DNA from: Candidatus Neoflavobacterium equi
Lineage (GTDB): Bacteria > Bacteroidota > Bacteroidia > Flavobacteriales > Flavobacteriaceae
Direction: 5' to 3'
Length of the DNA stretch: 6,051 nt
NCBI GenBank assembly: GCA_018065745.1
Contig: JAGHSS010000106.1
Span: 1 to 6,051, forward strand
Positions 1-6,051 of the stretch are shown here, one piece after another. Position 1 is the first letter of the stretch; every line of letters starts with the position of its first letter. The notes beneath the pieces are model-generated. The model was not told where the DNA came from. It did not search any database and saw nothing but the letters and a program-made list of their open reading frames with translations. Made by a program: the position numbers and the translations under genes.

Positions 1-435
1 TTTAGAAATGAAAAACTCCTTCATTAATGCAGCGCATTCCTCTTCCATGATTCCTGAAACAACAACTGTTTTGGGGTGCAGCTTCCCGCCCATCTCTCTG
101 TAACCTCTTTGTAAATCTGAGGCCCCATAAACCACCTTTGTAACTTGACTCCAATACAACGCTCCTGCACACATTTGACAGGGTTCTAAGGTCACATAAA
201 GCGTACAATCTTTCAGGTATTTCCCTCCAAGAGCATTGGATGCTGCAGTAATGGATTGCATTTCAGCATGAGCTGTAACATCAACCAACATTTCTGTGAG
301 GTTATGAGATTTAGCCAGAATCATATGGTTTGCGACTACAACAGCACCCACTGGGATTTCCCCCATATCAAAAGCGGTTTTGGCTTGTTGTAATGCAATT
401 CTCATAAAATACTCATCAGTGAAAATATTTTCCAT
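1..435 (-). CDS. tadA: tRNA adenosine(34) deaminase TadA (3' end beyond window edge)
   Basis: Reading the minus strand from the ATG at 435 gives 145 codons with no stop before the window edge, so the gene is partial at its C-terminus. The protein has the cytidine/deoxycytidylate deaminase fold signature: a GEIPVGAVVV strand at residues 25-34, a THAEM motif with zinc ligand His56 and proton-shuttling Glu58, and PCQMCAGA with zinc ligands Cys86 and Cys89. Asn45 lies where the substrate-contacting Asn of TadA is expected. Family members convert adenosine to inosine at the wobble position of tRNA-Arg(ACG) in the cytoplasm and are usually essential. They are about 145-165 residues long, so only a few residues should be missing. 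The gene is divergent from dxs, with 67 bp between the two starts. A guanine or other nucleoside deaminase is the alternative, but the motifs and the basic C-terminal half fit TadA better. No Shine-Dalgarno sequence is visible before the ATG. Confidence 0.9.
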   Translation of the reverse strand, partial: MENIFTDEYFMRIALQQAKTAFDMGEIPVGAVVVANHMILAKSHNLTEMLVDVTAHAEMQSITAASNALGGKYLKDCTLYVTLEPCQMCAGALYWSQVTKVVYGASDLQRGYREMGGKLHPKTVVVSGIMEEECAALMKEFFISK

Positions 436-466
436 AATTCTAAAATCAATTCTGTTTGTGTGCTGA

Positions 467-474
467 CAAAGTTA
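467..474 (-). promoter_or_regulatory. TAnnTTTG (-7) promoter element for tadA
   Basis: The minus strand reads TAACTTTG, an exact match to the -7 consensus used by the Bacteroidota primary sigma factor. It leaves 31 nt between the element and the tadA ATG, so a short leader of roughly 25 nt is expected. No clear -33 TTG lies at the usual 17-23 bp spacing; the best candidate is a weak TTA at 501-499 with 24 bp. The -33 contact may therefore be poor. Confidence 0.55.
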
Positions 475-487
475 CAATTTCAAATTG

Positions 488-495
488 TACCTTTG
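488..495 (+). promoter_or_regulatory. TAnnTTTG (-7) promoter element for dxs
   Basis: TACCTTTG matches the Bacteroidota -7 consensus exactly. A CTGACA at 463-468 puts a near-consensus -33 (CTG for TTG) 22 bp upstream. Only 7 nt separate the element from the ATG at 503, so transcription should start at or within a few bases of the start codon. Confidence 0.6.
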
Positions 496-502
496 TTATA
501 AG

Positions 503-2272
503 ATGAGTAAACTATTAGATACAATTGACAGCCCAGCTGAATTAAGAGCACTACAAGAAAATCAACTGATACAGGTTGCACAAGAACTGCGTGAATTTAT
601 CATTGACATTGTGTCCACAAAGGAAGGACATTTGGGTGCTAGTCTTGGAGTTGTTGAACTAACCATAGCACTACATTATGTATTCAACACCCCAGATGAT
701 CAATTGGTTTGGGACGTTGGACATCAAGCTTACGGACACAAACTTTTGACAGAGAGAAAATCAAGATTTCACACCAACAGACAATTGGATGGAATTTCTG
801 GATTTCCCAAAAGAGCGGAAAGCATATATGATGCCTTTGGAGTTGGGCATTCCTCCACTGCTATTTCTGCAGCATTGGGTATGGCGCTTGCTTCTATCAT
901 AAACAAGAATTTTGACAAACAACATATCGCTGTCGTCGGTGATGCTTCTATTGCATCAGGTATGGCATTTGAAGGATTGAATCACGCCGGAGTTACAGAT
1001 GCCAATCTCTTGGTAATTCTCAATGACAATGCCATTGGTATTGACCCTAGTGTTGGGGCACTAAAACAATATTTAACTCAGGTTAAAAATGGAAATAACC
1101 CCAGACAAAACAACATGATCAAATCTTTAAATTTTGATTATACTGGTCCGATAGACGGGCATGATTTACCCAAGTTAATTTCAGAATTAAAACGTCTGAA
1201 GGACATTAAAGGGCCCAAGTTTTTACACATCATCACCACCAAAGGGAAGGGATTAAAACAGGCTGAAGCCAATCAGGTATTGTATCACGCACCAGGGAAA
1301 TTTGACAAAGTTACCGGGGAGATACTACCCAAAGACGAACAAAACCTACCGCCAAAGTTTCAAGATGTATTTGGATTGACCTTGGTTGAATTGGCCAATC
1401 AAAACGATAAGATTGTGGGAATTACTCCAGCAATGCCCACGGGTAGTTCTATGAAATACCTAATGGAATCACATCCTGAGCGCGCCTTTGACGTTGGTAT
1501 TGCTGAACAGCATGCCGTTACCCTAGCCGCTGGAATGGCCACGCAAGGACTTCAGGTATTTTGCAATATCTATTCCACGTTTATGCAACGTGCGTATGAT
1601 CAAATAATTCACGATGTAGCTCTTCAAAACTTGCCCGTTATTTTCTGTTTGGACCGTGCGGGATTGGTTGGAGAAGATGGAGCCACACATCAAGGGGTAT
1701 TTGACATTTCCTATTTAAACTGCATACCCAACATGATAATATATGCTCCACTGGATGAGTTTGAGTTGAGAGACATCATGTATACCGCTCAATTGGGAAT
1801 GGAACATCCAATTGCCATTCGCTATCCAAGAGGAAGAGGACGCAACGTCAACTGGCAAAAATCATTCGAGAAAGTAGACATCACCAAGGCAAAAACACTT
1901 TTTAACGGAGGCTCAATTGCTGTAATATCCACTGGTGTTATTGGGAATGACATACAGGATATTATTTTAGAAGATTCAGAAATTGCGCAGAAGATATCAC
2001 ATTATCACTTTTCAACTATTAAACCTTTAGATGCAAATCTGTTAGACTATATAGCTGAAAACTCTGATTATGTAGTTACAATTGAGGAAGGAAGCATTAT
2101 TGGAGGATTTGGAAGTCACATTTCAACCTATTACAACATGAAAGGAATGAACGTCAAAATGAATCATTTTGGCATACCTGATGTCTTCATAGAGCACGGA
2201 AATGTAAAAGAACAGTCAAAACAATGCGGAATTGATGTAAATACATTAAAAAAAGTTTTTAAATCCTTTTAA
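503..2272 (+). CDS. dxs: 1-deoxy-D-xylulose-5-phosphate synthase (DXS)
   Basis: DXS condenses pyruvate and glyceraldehyde 3-phosphate into 1-deoxy-D-xylulose 5-phosphate, using thiamine diphosphate and Mg2+. This cytoplasmic step is the first of the MEP isoprenoid pathway. The 589-residue protein has the three expected transketolase-like domains. Domain I has His43 (GHLGASLG), GHQAY with His74, and a cofactor motif from Gly146-Asp147 to NDN at 174-176. Domain II has IAEQHAVT with catalytic Glu335, DRAG (384-387) and THQG (395-398). The C-terminal transketolase domain follows from about residue 460. It is about 30 residues shorter than the E. coli enzyme (about 620), mainly in the loop after the cofactor motif (about 188-208). 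I chose ATG 503 over the in-frame TTG at 485 because the TTG lies inside the promoter palindrome and flavobacterial DXS proteins begin like MSKLLDTIDSP. The gene may share a transcript with the DUF3078 gene 37 bp downstream. Confidence 0.95.
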   Translation: MSKLLDTIDSPAELRALQENQLIQVAQELREFIIDIVSTKEGHLGASLGVVELTIALHYVFNTPDDQLVWDVGHQAYGHKLLTERKSRFHTNRQLDGISGFPKRAESIYDAFGVGHSSTAISAALGMALASIINKNFDKQHIAVVGDASIASGMAFEGLNHAGVTDANLLVILNDNAIGIDPSVGALKQYLTQVKNGNNPRQNNMIKSLNFDYTGPIDGHDLPKLISELKRLKDIKGPKFLHIITTKGKGLKQAEANQVLYHAPGKFDKVTGEILPKDEQNLPPKFQDVFGLTLVELANQNDKIVGITPAMPTGSSMKYLMESHPERAFDVGIAEQHAVTLAAGMATQGLQVFCNIYSTFMQRAYDQIIHDVALQNLPVIFCLDRAGLVGEDGATHQGVFDISYLNCIPNMIIYAPLDEFELRDIMYTAQLGMEHPIAIRYPRGRGRNVNWQKSFEKVDITKAKTLFNGGSIAVISTGVIGNDIQDIILEDSEIAQKISHYHFSTIKPLDANLLDYIAENSDYVVTIEEGSIIGGFGSHISTYYNMKGMNVKMNHFGIPDVFIEHGNVKEQSKQCGIDVNTLKKVFKSF

Positions 2273-2279
2273 AATTCGT

Positions 2280-2287
2280 CAAATTTG
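2280..2287 (+). promoter_or_regulatory. Possible weak -7 element before the DUF3078 gene
   Basis: CAAATTTG matches TAnnTTTG at five of its six fixed positions (C for the first T) and lies 22 nt upstream of the ATG at 2310. There is no convincing -33 TTG at the usual spacing; the region upstream is only T-rich dxs coding sequence. It may give the second gene some transcription independent of dxs, but chance is a real possibility in AT-rich DNA. Confidence 0.25.
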
Positions 2288-2309
2288 CATACCACTATAT
2301 ATACAATGA

Positions 2310-3254
2310 ATGAAGAATTATAAAATGATTCTGATCCTGTCTCTTTTTTGCACTTTTGTTGCAAAAGCACAGGTGATCCGGACAGAAGTAAAAGACACGC
2401 TTTCCAACTGGCAAGAAACAAATATTGTTGGATTGGATTTGACACAAGTTTCCTTTGTAAACTGGAATGCCGGGGGGGAAAACTCCATTTCAGCCTTAGT
2501 AAAAGGACAATTTATCAGAAAGTACACCCGCAACAAATTCCATTGGACTAGTGAACTTATTTCAAGATATGGATTTAACAAACAGGTTTCAAGAGAATAC
2601 AGAAAAACAGACGACGTTTTACAAGTAACCTCAACTGCTGGTTTTAAAAAAGATTCTTTATCCAATTGGTTCTATTCTGCAAAGTTCAACTTCAATACCC
2701 AATTCACAAATGGATATAGCTATCCAAATACAGACAAGGCAATTTCAAAACCTTTTGCACCTGCTTATGTTTTTCTTGGGGTTGGATCTGAATATGTCAA
2801 CAAACCTATGGGTTTCATGATGTACATCTCACCATTGACAATGAAAACAACGTTGGTAATGGATAGTAGATTAGCAGACCAAGGAAGTTTTGGTGTTGAA
2901 AAAGCGGTTTATGATGAAAACGGAGTCTTGTTGAGAAGAGGACGTAAGAACAAAACAGAATTAGGTACCTTGATTACCAGCCAATACAAGGCAGAGGTTT
3001 TTGAAAATATTGATTTGGATACAAGACTGAGTTTGTACAGTGATTATTTAAATAAATATGGAAATATAGATATTGACTGGCAGTTGAACATCAGCATGAA
3101 GGTCAATAAATTTGTAAGAGCAAGCATTACAACCAATCTAATTTATGACGATGATATCAAAATGAAGGAAGAGGTTGAAGGTATACAAGTAACCAGAGGC
3201 CCACGCATACAATTAAAACAAATTTTAGGTGTAGGATTAAGTTACTCCTTTTAA
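2310..3254 (+). CDS. DUF3078 domain protein, probable outer-membrane beta-barrel
   Basis: This 314-residue protein begins with a signal peptide (basic start MKNYK, hydrophobic 6-18, likely signal peptidase I cleavage after AKA at 18-20). There is no lipobox. The mature part opens with the family signature QVSFVNWNAGGENS (46-59). It then shows alternating polar and aromatic segments typical of outer-membrane strands, and it ends in GVGLSYSF with a terminal Phe, the usual Bam-recognised end of a beta-barrel. I recognise the family as DUF3078, found in Bacteroidota; its function is unknown to me. It lies 37 bp after dxs on the same strand, an arrangement I recall from other flavobacteria, so co-transcription is likely. 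No link to isoprenoids can be read from the sequence. An out-of-frame ATG lies 4 nt before the chosen start and opens only five codons. A run of seven G (2472-2478) falls in the GGEN codons. Confidence 0.82.
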   Translation: MKNYKMILILSLFCTFVAKAQVIRTEVKDTLSNWQETNIVGLDLTQVSFVNWNAGGENSISALVKGQFIRKYTRNKFHWTSELISRYGFNKQVSREYRKTDDVLQVTSTAGFKKDSLSNWFYSAKFNFNTQFTNGYSYPNTDKAISKPFAPAYVFLGVGSEYVNKPMGFMMYISPLTMKTTLVMDSRLADQGSFGVEKAVYDENGVLLRRGRKNKTELGTLITSQYKAEVFENIDLDTRLSLYSDYLNKYGNIDIDWQLNISMKVNKFVRASITTNLIYDDDIKMKEEVEGIQVTRGPRIQLKQILGVGLSYSF

Positions 3255-3293
3255 AAAAAAATGGTGGATTTATGATCCACCATTTTTTTTTTT
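3253..3293. terminator. Bidirectional rho-independent terminator between convergent genes
   Basis: ATGGTGGAT (3261-3269) and ATCCACCAT (3275-3283) form a perfect 9-bp stem around the 5-nt loop TTATG. The stem is preceded by eight A (3253-3260) and followed by a T tract (3283-3293, eleven T), which can extend pairing to about 17 bp. The T tract serves the DUF3078 transcript, and the A tract becomes a U tract for the protease transcript. The structure begins inside the DUF3078 stop codon (3252-3254) and lies 37 bp from the protease stop. Confidence 0.9.
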
Positions 3294-3329
3294 ACAGAGC
3301 CACTGTGCCCTTAATATATTTTGATACTG

Positions 3330-6020
3330 TTATTTCTTAATGATTAGTTTCTTGCTTAAATCAAGTCCTTCCCCATTAAATTTCACAATGTAAATACCTG
3401 TTTGAATAAATGGAAGATCCATCGTTTTGTATCCCATGAAATCTTCAAAATATTTAGCATACACTTTTCTACCATTCAAGTCAAAAAGATCAACCTGAAC
3501 CGGTTTGTTGTAATTTGGAATTTCAAATGTTACCTCATTCTCTGTTGGATTAGGGAACATTTTGAACGCGCGTTGTTGATTTGTATTAGCAACGCTCAAG
3601 CTATCACAGGTAGCATATTGACTTGGTACCGTAAAATCTTGAATCTGATCTTTGATCCCTGCTGTTCCTGTATTTAGCCCTTCACTTGCAAATTCACCCA
3701 CACCTCTTCCAGCAAAAGCTTCCCAGATAAGACACGCATTTTGTCCACCTGTACTTATTCTGTCTGCAGCTAAAAGCGCGTCACGTCCAGAAACAAAAGA
3801 CGGATTACACGGCTGTAATTTCAAACCGTCCACAACCAATTGCAATACCTTTTGATTTCCACCATTCCCGTTGATTAAATCAGCATTGAACCCATATTTA
3901 TCAACATATTTCCAGGTTAAATCCCATAATATAGTTGCCCAAACAGTTCCAACAGCGTGAACATTAATCACTTCCTGCCCATTAGAGGTGTAAAAATAAC
4001 CATTTGTTGAAGCATAAGTCAACGGATTCACACTTCTGCTGGTATTGTATGGATATTGTCTAATTCCACGTCCGGTTGTGCTTTGAAAAGCAACAAAATT
4101 TCCAATTCCTCTGGAAGTAGTTGAAGTATCTGTAGCTTTCATTCCCAATATTAAAGCAAAGAAATCTGACCATCCTTCACCCATTTGTTCTGATGAATTT
4201 AAACAACCAGAATTAAGCCTTCCTCCAGTCAAACGGCTACTGATTCCATGTCCGTACTCATGCGCAATAATACCATTGTCAAAATCACCATCTGCACCAA
4301 TTATGGTTCCTTGAGGAATTTCAATGGTTGCAGACACTGCATTCCCTTGATTCAAACTGTTGATGATGGTGTTTCCTGATGCCATTGTAATATTGATTGC
4401 AGGTATTCTCACGTTTGCGTCTCCGCCTCCCATGGTAGATAAATTCCCCGCAACATTATCCATGATCACGACAGCCAATGCACCCGCATTTTGTGCGTTT
4501 ATTACCTTTTCAGTAAAATTACAATTTCCACGTTTGATCAAAGCAATTTTATTTGCCATCGCGCTTGCGTTTGTAAATGCAGTACAACCATCATTAACAT
4601 CACCAACAGCGTCTGTTGCCAAAACAATATTAGCAGTAATACCAGGCGCTAAAGGAATGTTGACATTTCCTGGAGTAAATCCATTTTCCAAACTTGTCAC
4701 ATATCCTGCAATCGCTGCAGGAGCGTTTATTTTAAAGAAATTTACAGACTGATTTAAATACCACATATACATCTGCATTGCAGGGTTGTATCCATCACGA
4801 GGCGTTCCAAAATTGGCGTTGTTTGTTCCTCCACCATCTTGTGCTTCTGCATAAACTTCATCATCTGTTGCGCCATTCCCAGTTAATTTACCGTATTGGT
4901 TGTATTGGAAATTTCCACTCTGTTCATCAAAACCAAAATGATAGAAAATATCATGCATCATATTGTTCATATAAAACAAGTTGGTTACAGAGGCATCCAC
5001 ATAAGAATCAGGATATGTTCTTATCCCGTTGTAAGGAAAGTCAAAACGCAATGCGGCACCCCCATCTGGAGAATACCCAGGTTCATCCATATCATTGGTG
5101 TCTTCATAAGCAAAGACATTGTTTCCTCTGGTGATGGTATATTCTGCTCCGTCACGCCCATTGGTATCATGCCATCCGTAAGGAGATGCAATTGCATTTG
5201 CTGGTGAAGTTTCCACCGTTCTATCCCCAAATATTGGACTTGGCAATGTATATTTAAAGACGCGGTACCCACTGACTTCTGCTGCAAGATTGTTGTTCTC
5301 ATTCCAAATACTAGGTTGAGACATAGCTTGTTTTGCAGTTCCAATTGGCGTTGTTTCCTGACTGTGATCGTGATCAAAAGAACAGCTCACCATTAAATCA
5401 GAAATCGCTACAATTTTTTTGTTGGTAACATCCCAATTTAGATGCCATAAATGCTTGGAGTCTGGAGAATAAAATTCAAAATGCCAAGACAGTAACAATT
5501 CATTATCTGCATTTTTGTGATATACCAATTGTCCAAAAGCATCTTTATTTTTTAACGCCGACGTTTTTATGCGGTAACTATTAGGAGTATCATCAACCGC
5601 TATCGCATCCACTATTTTGTTGTCAATTCCCAATGCTTCAAATACTTGAATCAAATTAGTAGAAAGGTCTTGAACATTTTTGGAACGGTCTGAACTGATC
5701 AGTTTCGAATTTATTTTTGAAGTAGCAATATTTATAAAATTAGAAGCGCTGTGAACAACATCATCTGCCTTAAAGGTTATGTTTCCAAACGCATTGTAGA
5801 TTGGAATTCCTCCCATGGTTTGTGTCACATAATAATGAGTTACCTTATTTTTTTGGTCGTGAATTTCAGATTGAATGACCAAGTCTTTTAAATCAGTAGA
5901 TTTTAAATTTTTTGAATTTACCGCTGTTTGAGCAAAGTGAGATTTAATTAAATCCAGTCGAGACTGGGCAAAACCAAAAGAATTTGATAAAACAACAATA
6001 AATAGTAATGTTTTCTTCAT
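3330..6020 (-). CDS. T9SS-secreted M36 (fungalysin-family) zinc metallopeptidase with PA domain
   Basis: This 896-residue protein is predicted to be an extracellular protease made as a zymogen. Residues 1-18 are a signal peptide (cleavage after GFA). A fungalysin/thermolysin-type propeptide follows, with a typical segment at about 61-100, then a PepSY-like stretch at about 175-210. The M36 catalytic region runs from about 275 to 795. It carries HEYGH (His587, Glu588, His591) and the third zinc ligand Glu615 in GEGWSD (614-619). A protease-associated (PA) domain is inserted at about 470-560, with KRGNCNFTEK (496-505) and a possible Cys479-Cys500 disulfide. Residues about 818-896 form a type A T9SS sorting domain (FPNPTENEV, then LNGRKVY, TGIYIVKF and the basic end KKLIIKK). 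This predicts crossing of the outer membrane through T9SS with removal of the domain. The length fits flavobacterial T9SS-dependent M36 enzymes. The likely role is degrading environmental protein for nutrition; substrates cannot be read from the sequence. Confidence 0.94.
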   Translation of the reverse strand: MKKTLLFIVVLSNSFGFAQSRLDLIKSHFAQTAVNSKNLKSTDLKDLVIQSEIHDQKNKVTHYYVTQTMGGIPIYNAFGNITFKADDVVHSASNFINIATSKINSKLISSDRSKNVQDLSTNLIQVFEALGIDNKIVDAIAVDDTPNSYRIKTSALKNKDAFGQLVYHKNADNELLLSWHFEFYSPDSKHLWHLNWDVTNKKIVAISDLMVSCSFDHDHSQETTPIGTAKQAMSQPSIWNENNNLAAEVSGYRVFKYTLPSPIFGDRTVETSPANAIASPYGWHDTNGRDGAEYTITRGNNVFAYEDTNDMDEPGYSPDGGAALRFDFPYNGIRTYPDSYVDASVTNLFYMNNMMHDIFYHFGFDEQSGNFQYNQYGKLTGNGATDDEVYAEAQDGGGTNNANFGTPRDGYNPAMQMYMWYLNQSVNFFKINAPAAIAGYVTSLENGFTPGNVNIPLAPGITANIVLATDAVGDVNDGCTAFTNASAMANKIALIKRGNCNFTEKVINAQNAGALAVVIMDNVAGNLSTMGGGDANVRIPAINITMASGNTIINSLNQGNAVSATIEIPQGTIIGADGDFDNGIIAHEYGHGISSRLTGGRLNSGCLNSSEQMGEGWSDFFALILGMKATDTSTTSRGIGNFVAFQSTTGRGIRQYPYNTSRSVNPLTYASTNGYFYTSNGQEVINVHAVGTVWATILWDLTWKYVDKYGFNADLINGNGGNQKVLQLVVDGLKLQPCNPSFVSGRDALLAADRISTGGQNACLIWEAFAGRGVGEFASEGLNTGTAGIKDQIQDFTVPSQYATCDSLSVANTNQQRAFKMFPNPTENEVTFEIPNYNKPVQVDLFDLNGRKVYAKYFEDFMGYKTMDLPFIQTGIYIVKFNGEGLDLSKKLIIKK

Positions 6021-6039
6021 AATTTCATGTGTAAGTATC

Positions 6040-6047
6040 CAAATATA
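6040..6047 (-). promoter_or_regulatory. TAnnTTTG (-7) promoter element for the M36 protease
   Basis: The minus strand reads TATATTTG, an exact Bacteroidota -7 consensus, 19 nt before the protease ATG at 6020. A leader of about 12-16 nt is expected. The -33 element would lie beyond the window edge, so it cannot be checked here. No Shine-Dalgarno sequence is present, and the leader is AT-rich, as is usual in the phylum. Confidence 0.6.
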
Positions 6048-6051
6048 GCAT

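Larger units (their letters stand above)
466..496. promoter_or_regulatory. 31-bp palindrome forming a symmetrical divergent promoter between tadA and dxs
   Basis: Arms at 466-480 and 482-496 surround a central C at 481 and pair at 14 of 15 positions; the only mismatch is 472 against 490. The inner part, ACAATTTCAAATTGT (474-488), is perfect. Each arm contains an outward-facing TAnnTTTG element: TAACTTTG toward tadA and TACCTTTG toward dxs. The symmetry is seen directly. Its role as a bidirectional promoter is inferred from the Bacteroidota consensus. It could also, or instead, be an operator for a dimeric regulator. Confidence 0.6.

Noticed and set aside
2..208. 68-residue minus-strand ORF
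   Set aside because: It is a wrong-frame shadow of tadA, whose correct frame shows the HAE and PCxxC motifs but has no stop inside the window.
466..496. The intergenic palindrome as a terminator or riboswitch
   Set aside because: There is no T tract after the stem, the stem is AT-rich, and it lies between two divergent starts where nothing needs terminating. No thiamine or other riboswitch core is visible.
485..502. Alternative TTG start adding six residues to DXS
   Set aside because: The TTG lies inside the palindrome and the codons overlap the -7 element, so it would probably not be transcribed. The ATG at 503 gives the usual flavobacterial N-terminus.
2318..2665. 115-residue antisense ORF and a 67-residue plus-strand ORF over the start of the DUF3078 gene
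   Set aside because: They have no recognisable domain and lie fully within a gene with a clear signal peptide and family motif.
4360..5207. Several ORFs of 103-130 residues antisense to the protease gene
   Set aside because: They are shadows of a well-supported 896-residue protein. One looks hydrophobic only because it mirrors Ala/Gly/Asn-rich codons of the PA and catalytic region.
5021..5377. 118-residue minus-strand ORF in another frame of the protease gene
   Set aside because: Same-strand frame shadow; the main frame is continuous with no sign of a frameshift.
1..6051. CRISPR array, IS element, tRNA or rRNA, toxin-antitoxin or phage-defence system
   Set aside because: I saw no direct-repeat array, transposase or inverted-repeat ends, no tRNA-like cloverleaf, and no small paired ORFs. 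Intergenic gaps are at most 75 bp and are accounted for by promoters and a terminator.

Overview
The window looks like chromosomal DNA from a flavobacterium (Bacteroidota, most likely Flavobacteriaceae). Three things support this. The DNA is AT-rich. The gene starts carry TAnnTTTG promoter elements, typical of this phylum, and no clear Shine-Dalgarno sequences. The large protease ends in a type IX secretion (T9SS) sorting domain, which is found only in Bacteroidota. The DXS and DUF3078 proteins also resemble the flavobacterial forms. I cannot name the genus.

Layout: (1) 1-435, minus strand: tadA, the tRNA-Arg adenosine-34 deaminase, cut by the window edge and probably lacking only its last residues. 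(2) 436-502: a 67-bp divergent intergenic region built around a near-perfect 31-bp palindrome. Its arms carry a TAnnTTTG element facing each gene. (3) 503-2272, plus strand: dxs, first enzyme of the MEP isoprenoid pathway. (4) 2310-3254, plus strand: a secreted DUF3078 protein, probably an outer-membrane beta-barrel, 37 bp after dxs and likely co-transcribed with it. (5) 3253-3293: a strong hairpin flanked by A and T tracts, able to stop transcription from both convergent sides. (6) 3330-6020, minus strand: a large exported M36 (fungalysin-type) zinc metallopeptidase with a propeptide, an inserted PA domain and a T9SS C-terminal domain. Its own TAnnTTTG element lies at the right edge.

The genes serve separate functions: tRNA modification, isoprenoid precursor synthesis, an envelope protein of unknown role, and extracellular protein degradation. 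Coding density is high and no stretch over 300 bp lacks a gene. I see no RNA gene, mobile element, CRISPR array or defence system. I did not find an undescribed multi-gene system. The most interesting signals are the symmetrical divergent promoter, the almost leaderless dxs start, the altered thiamine-diphosphate motif of DXS, and the uncharacterised DUF3078 partner of dxs.
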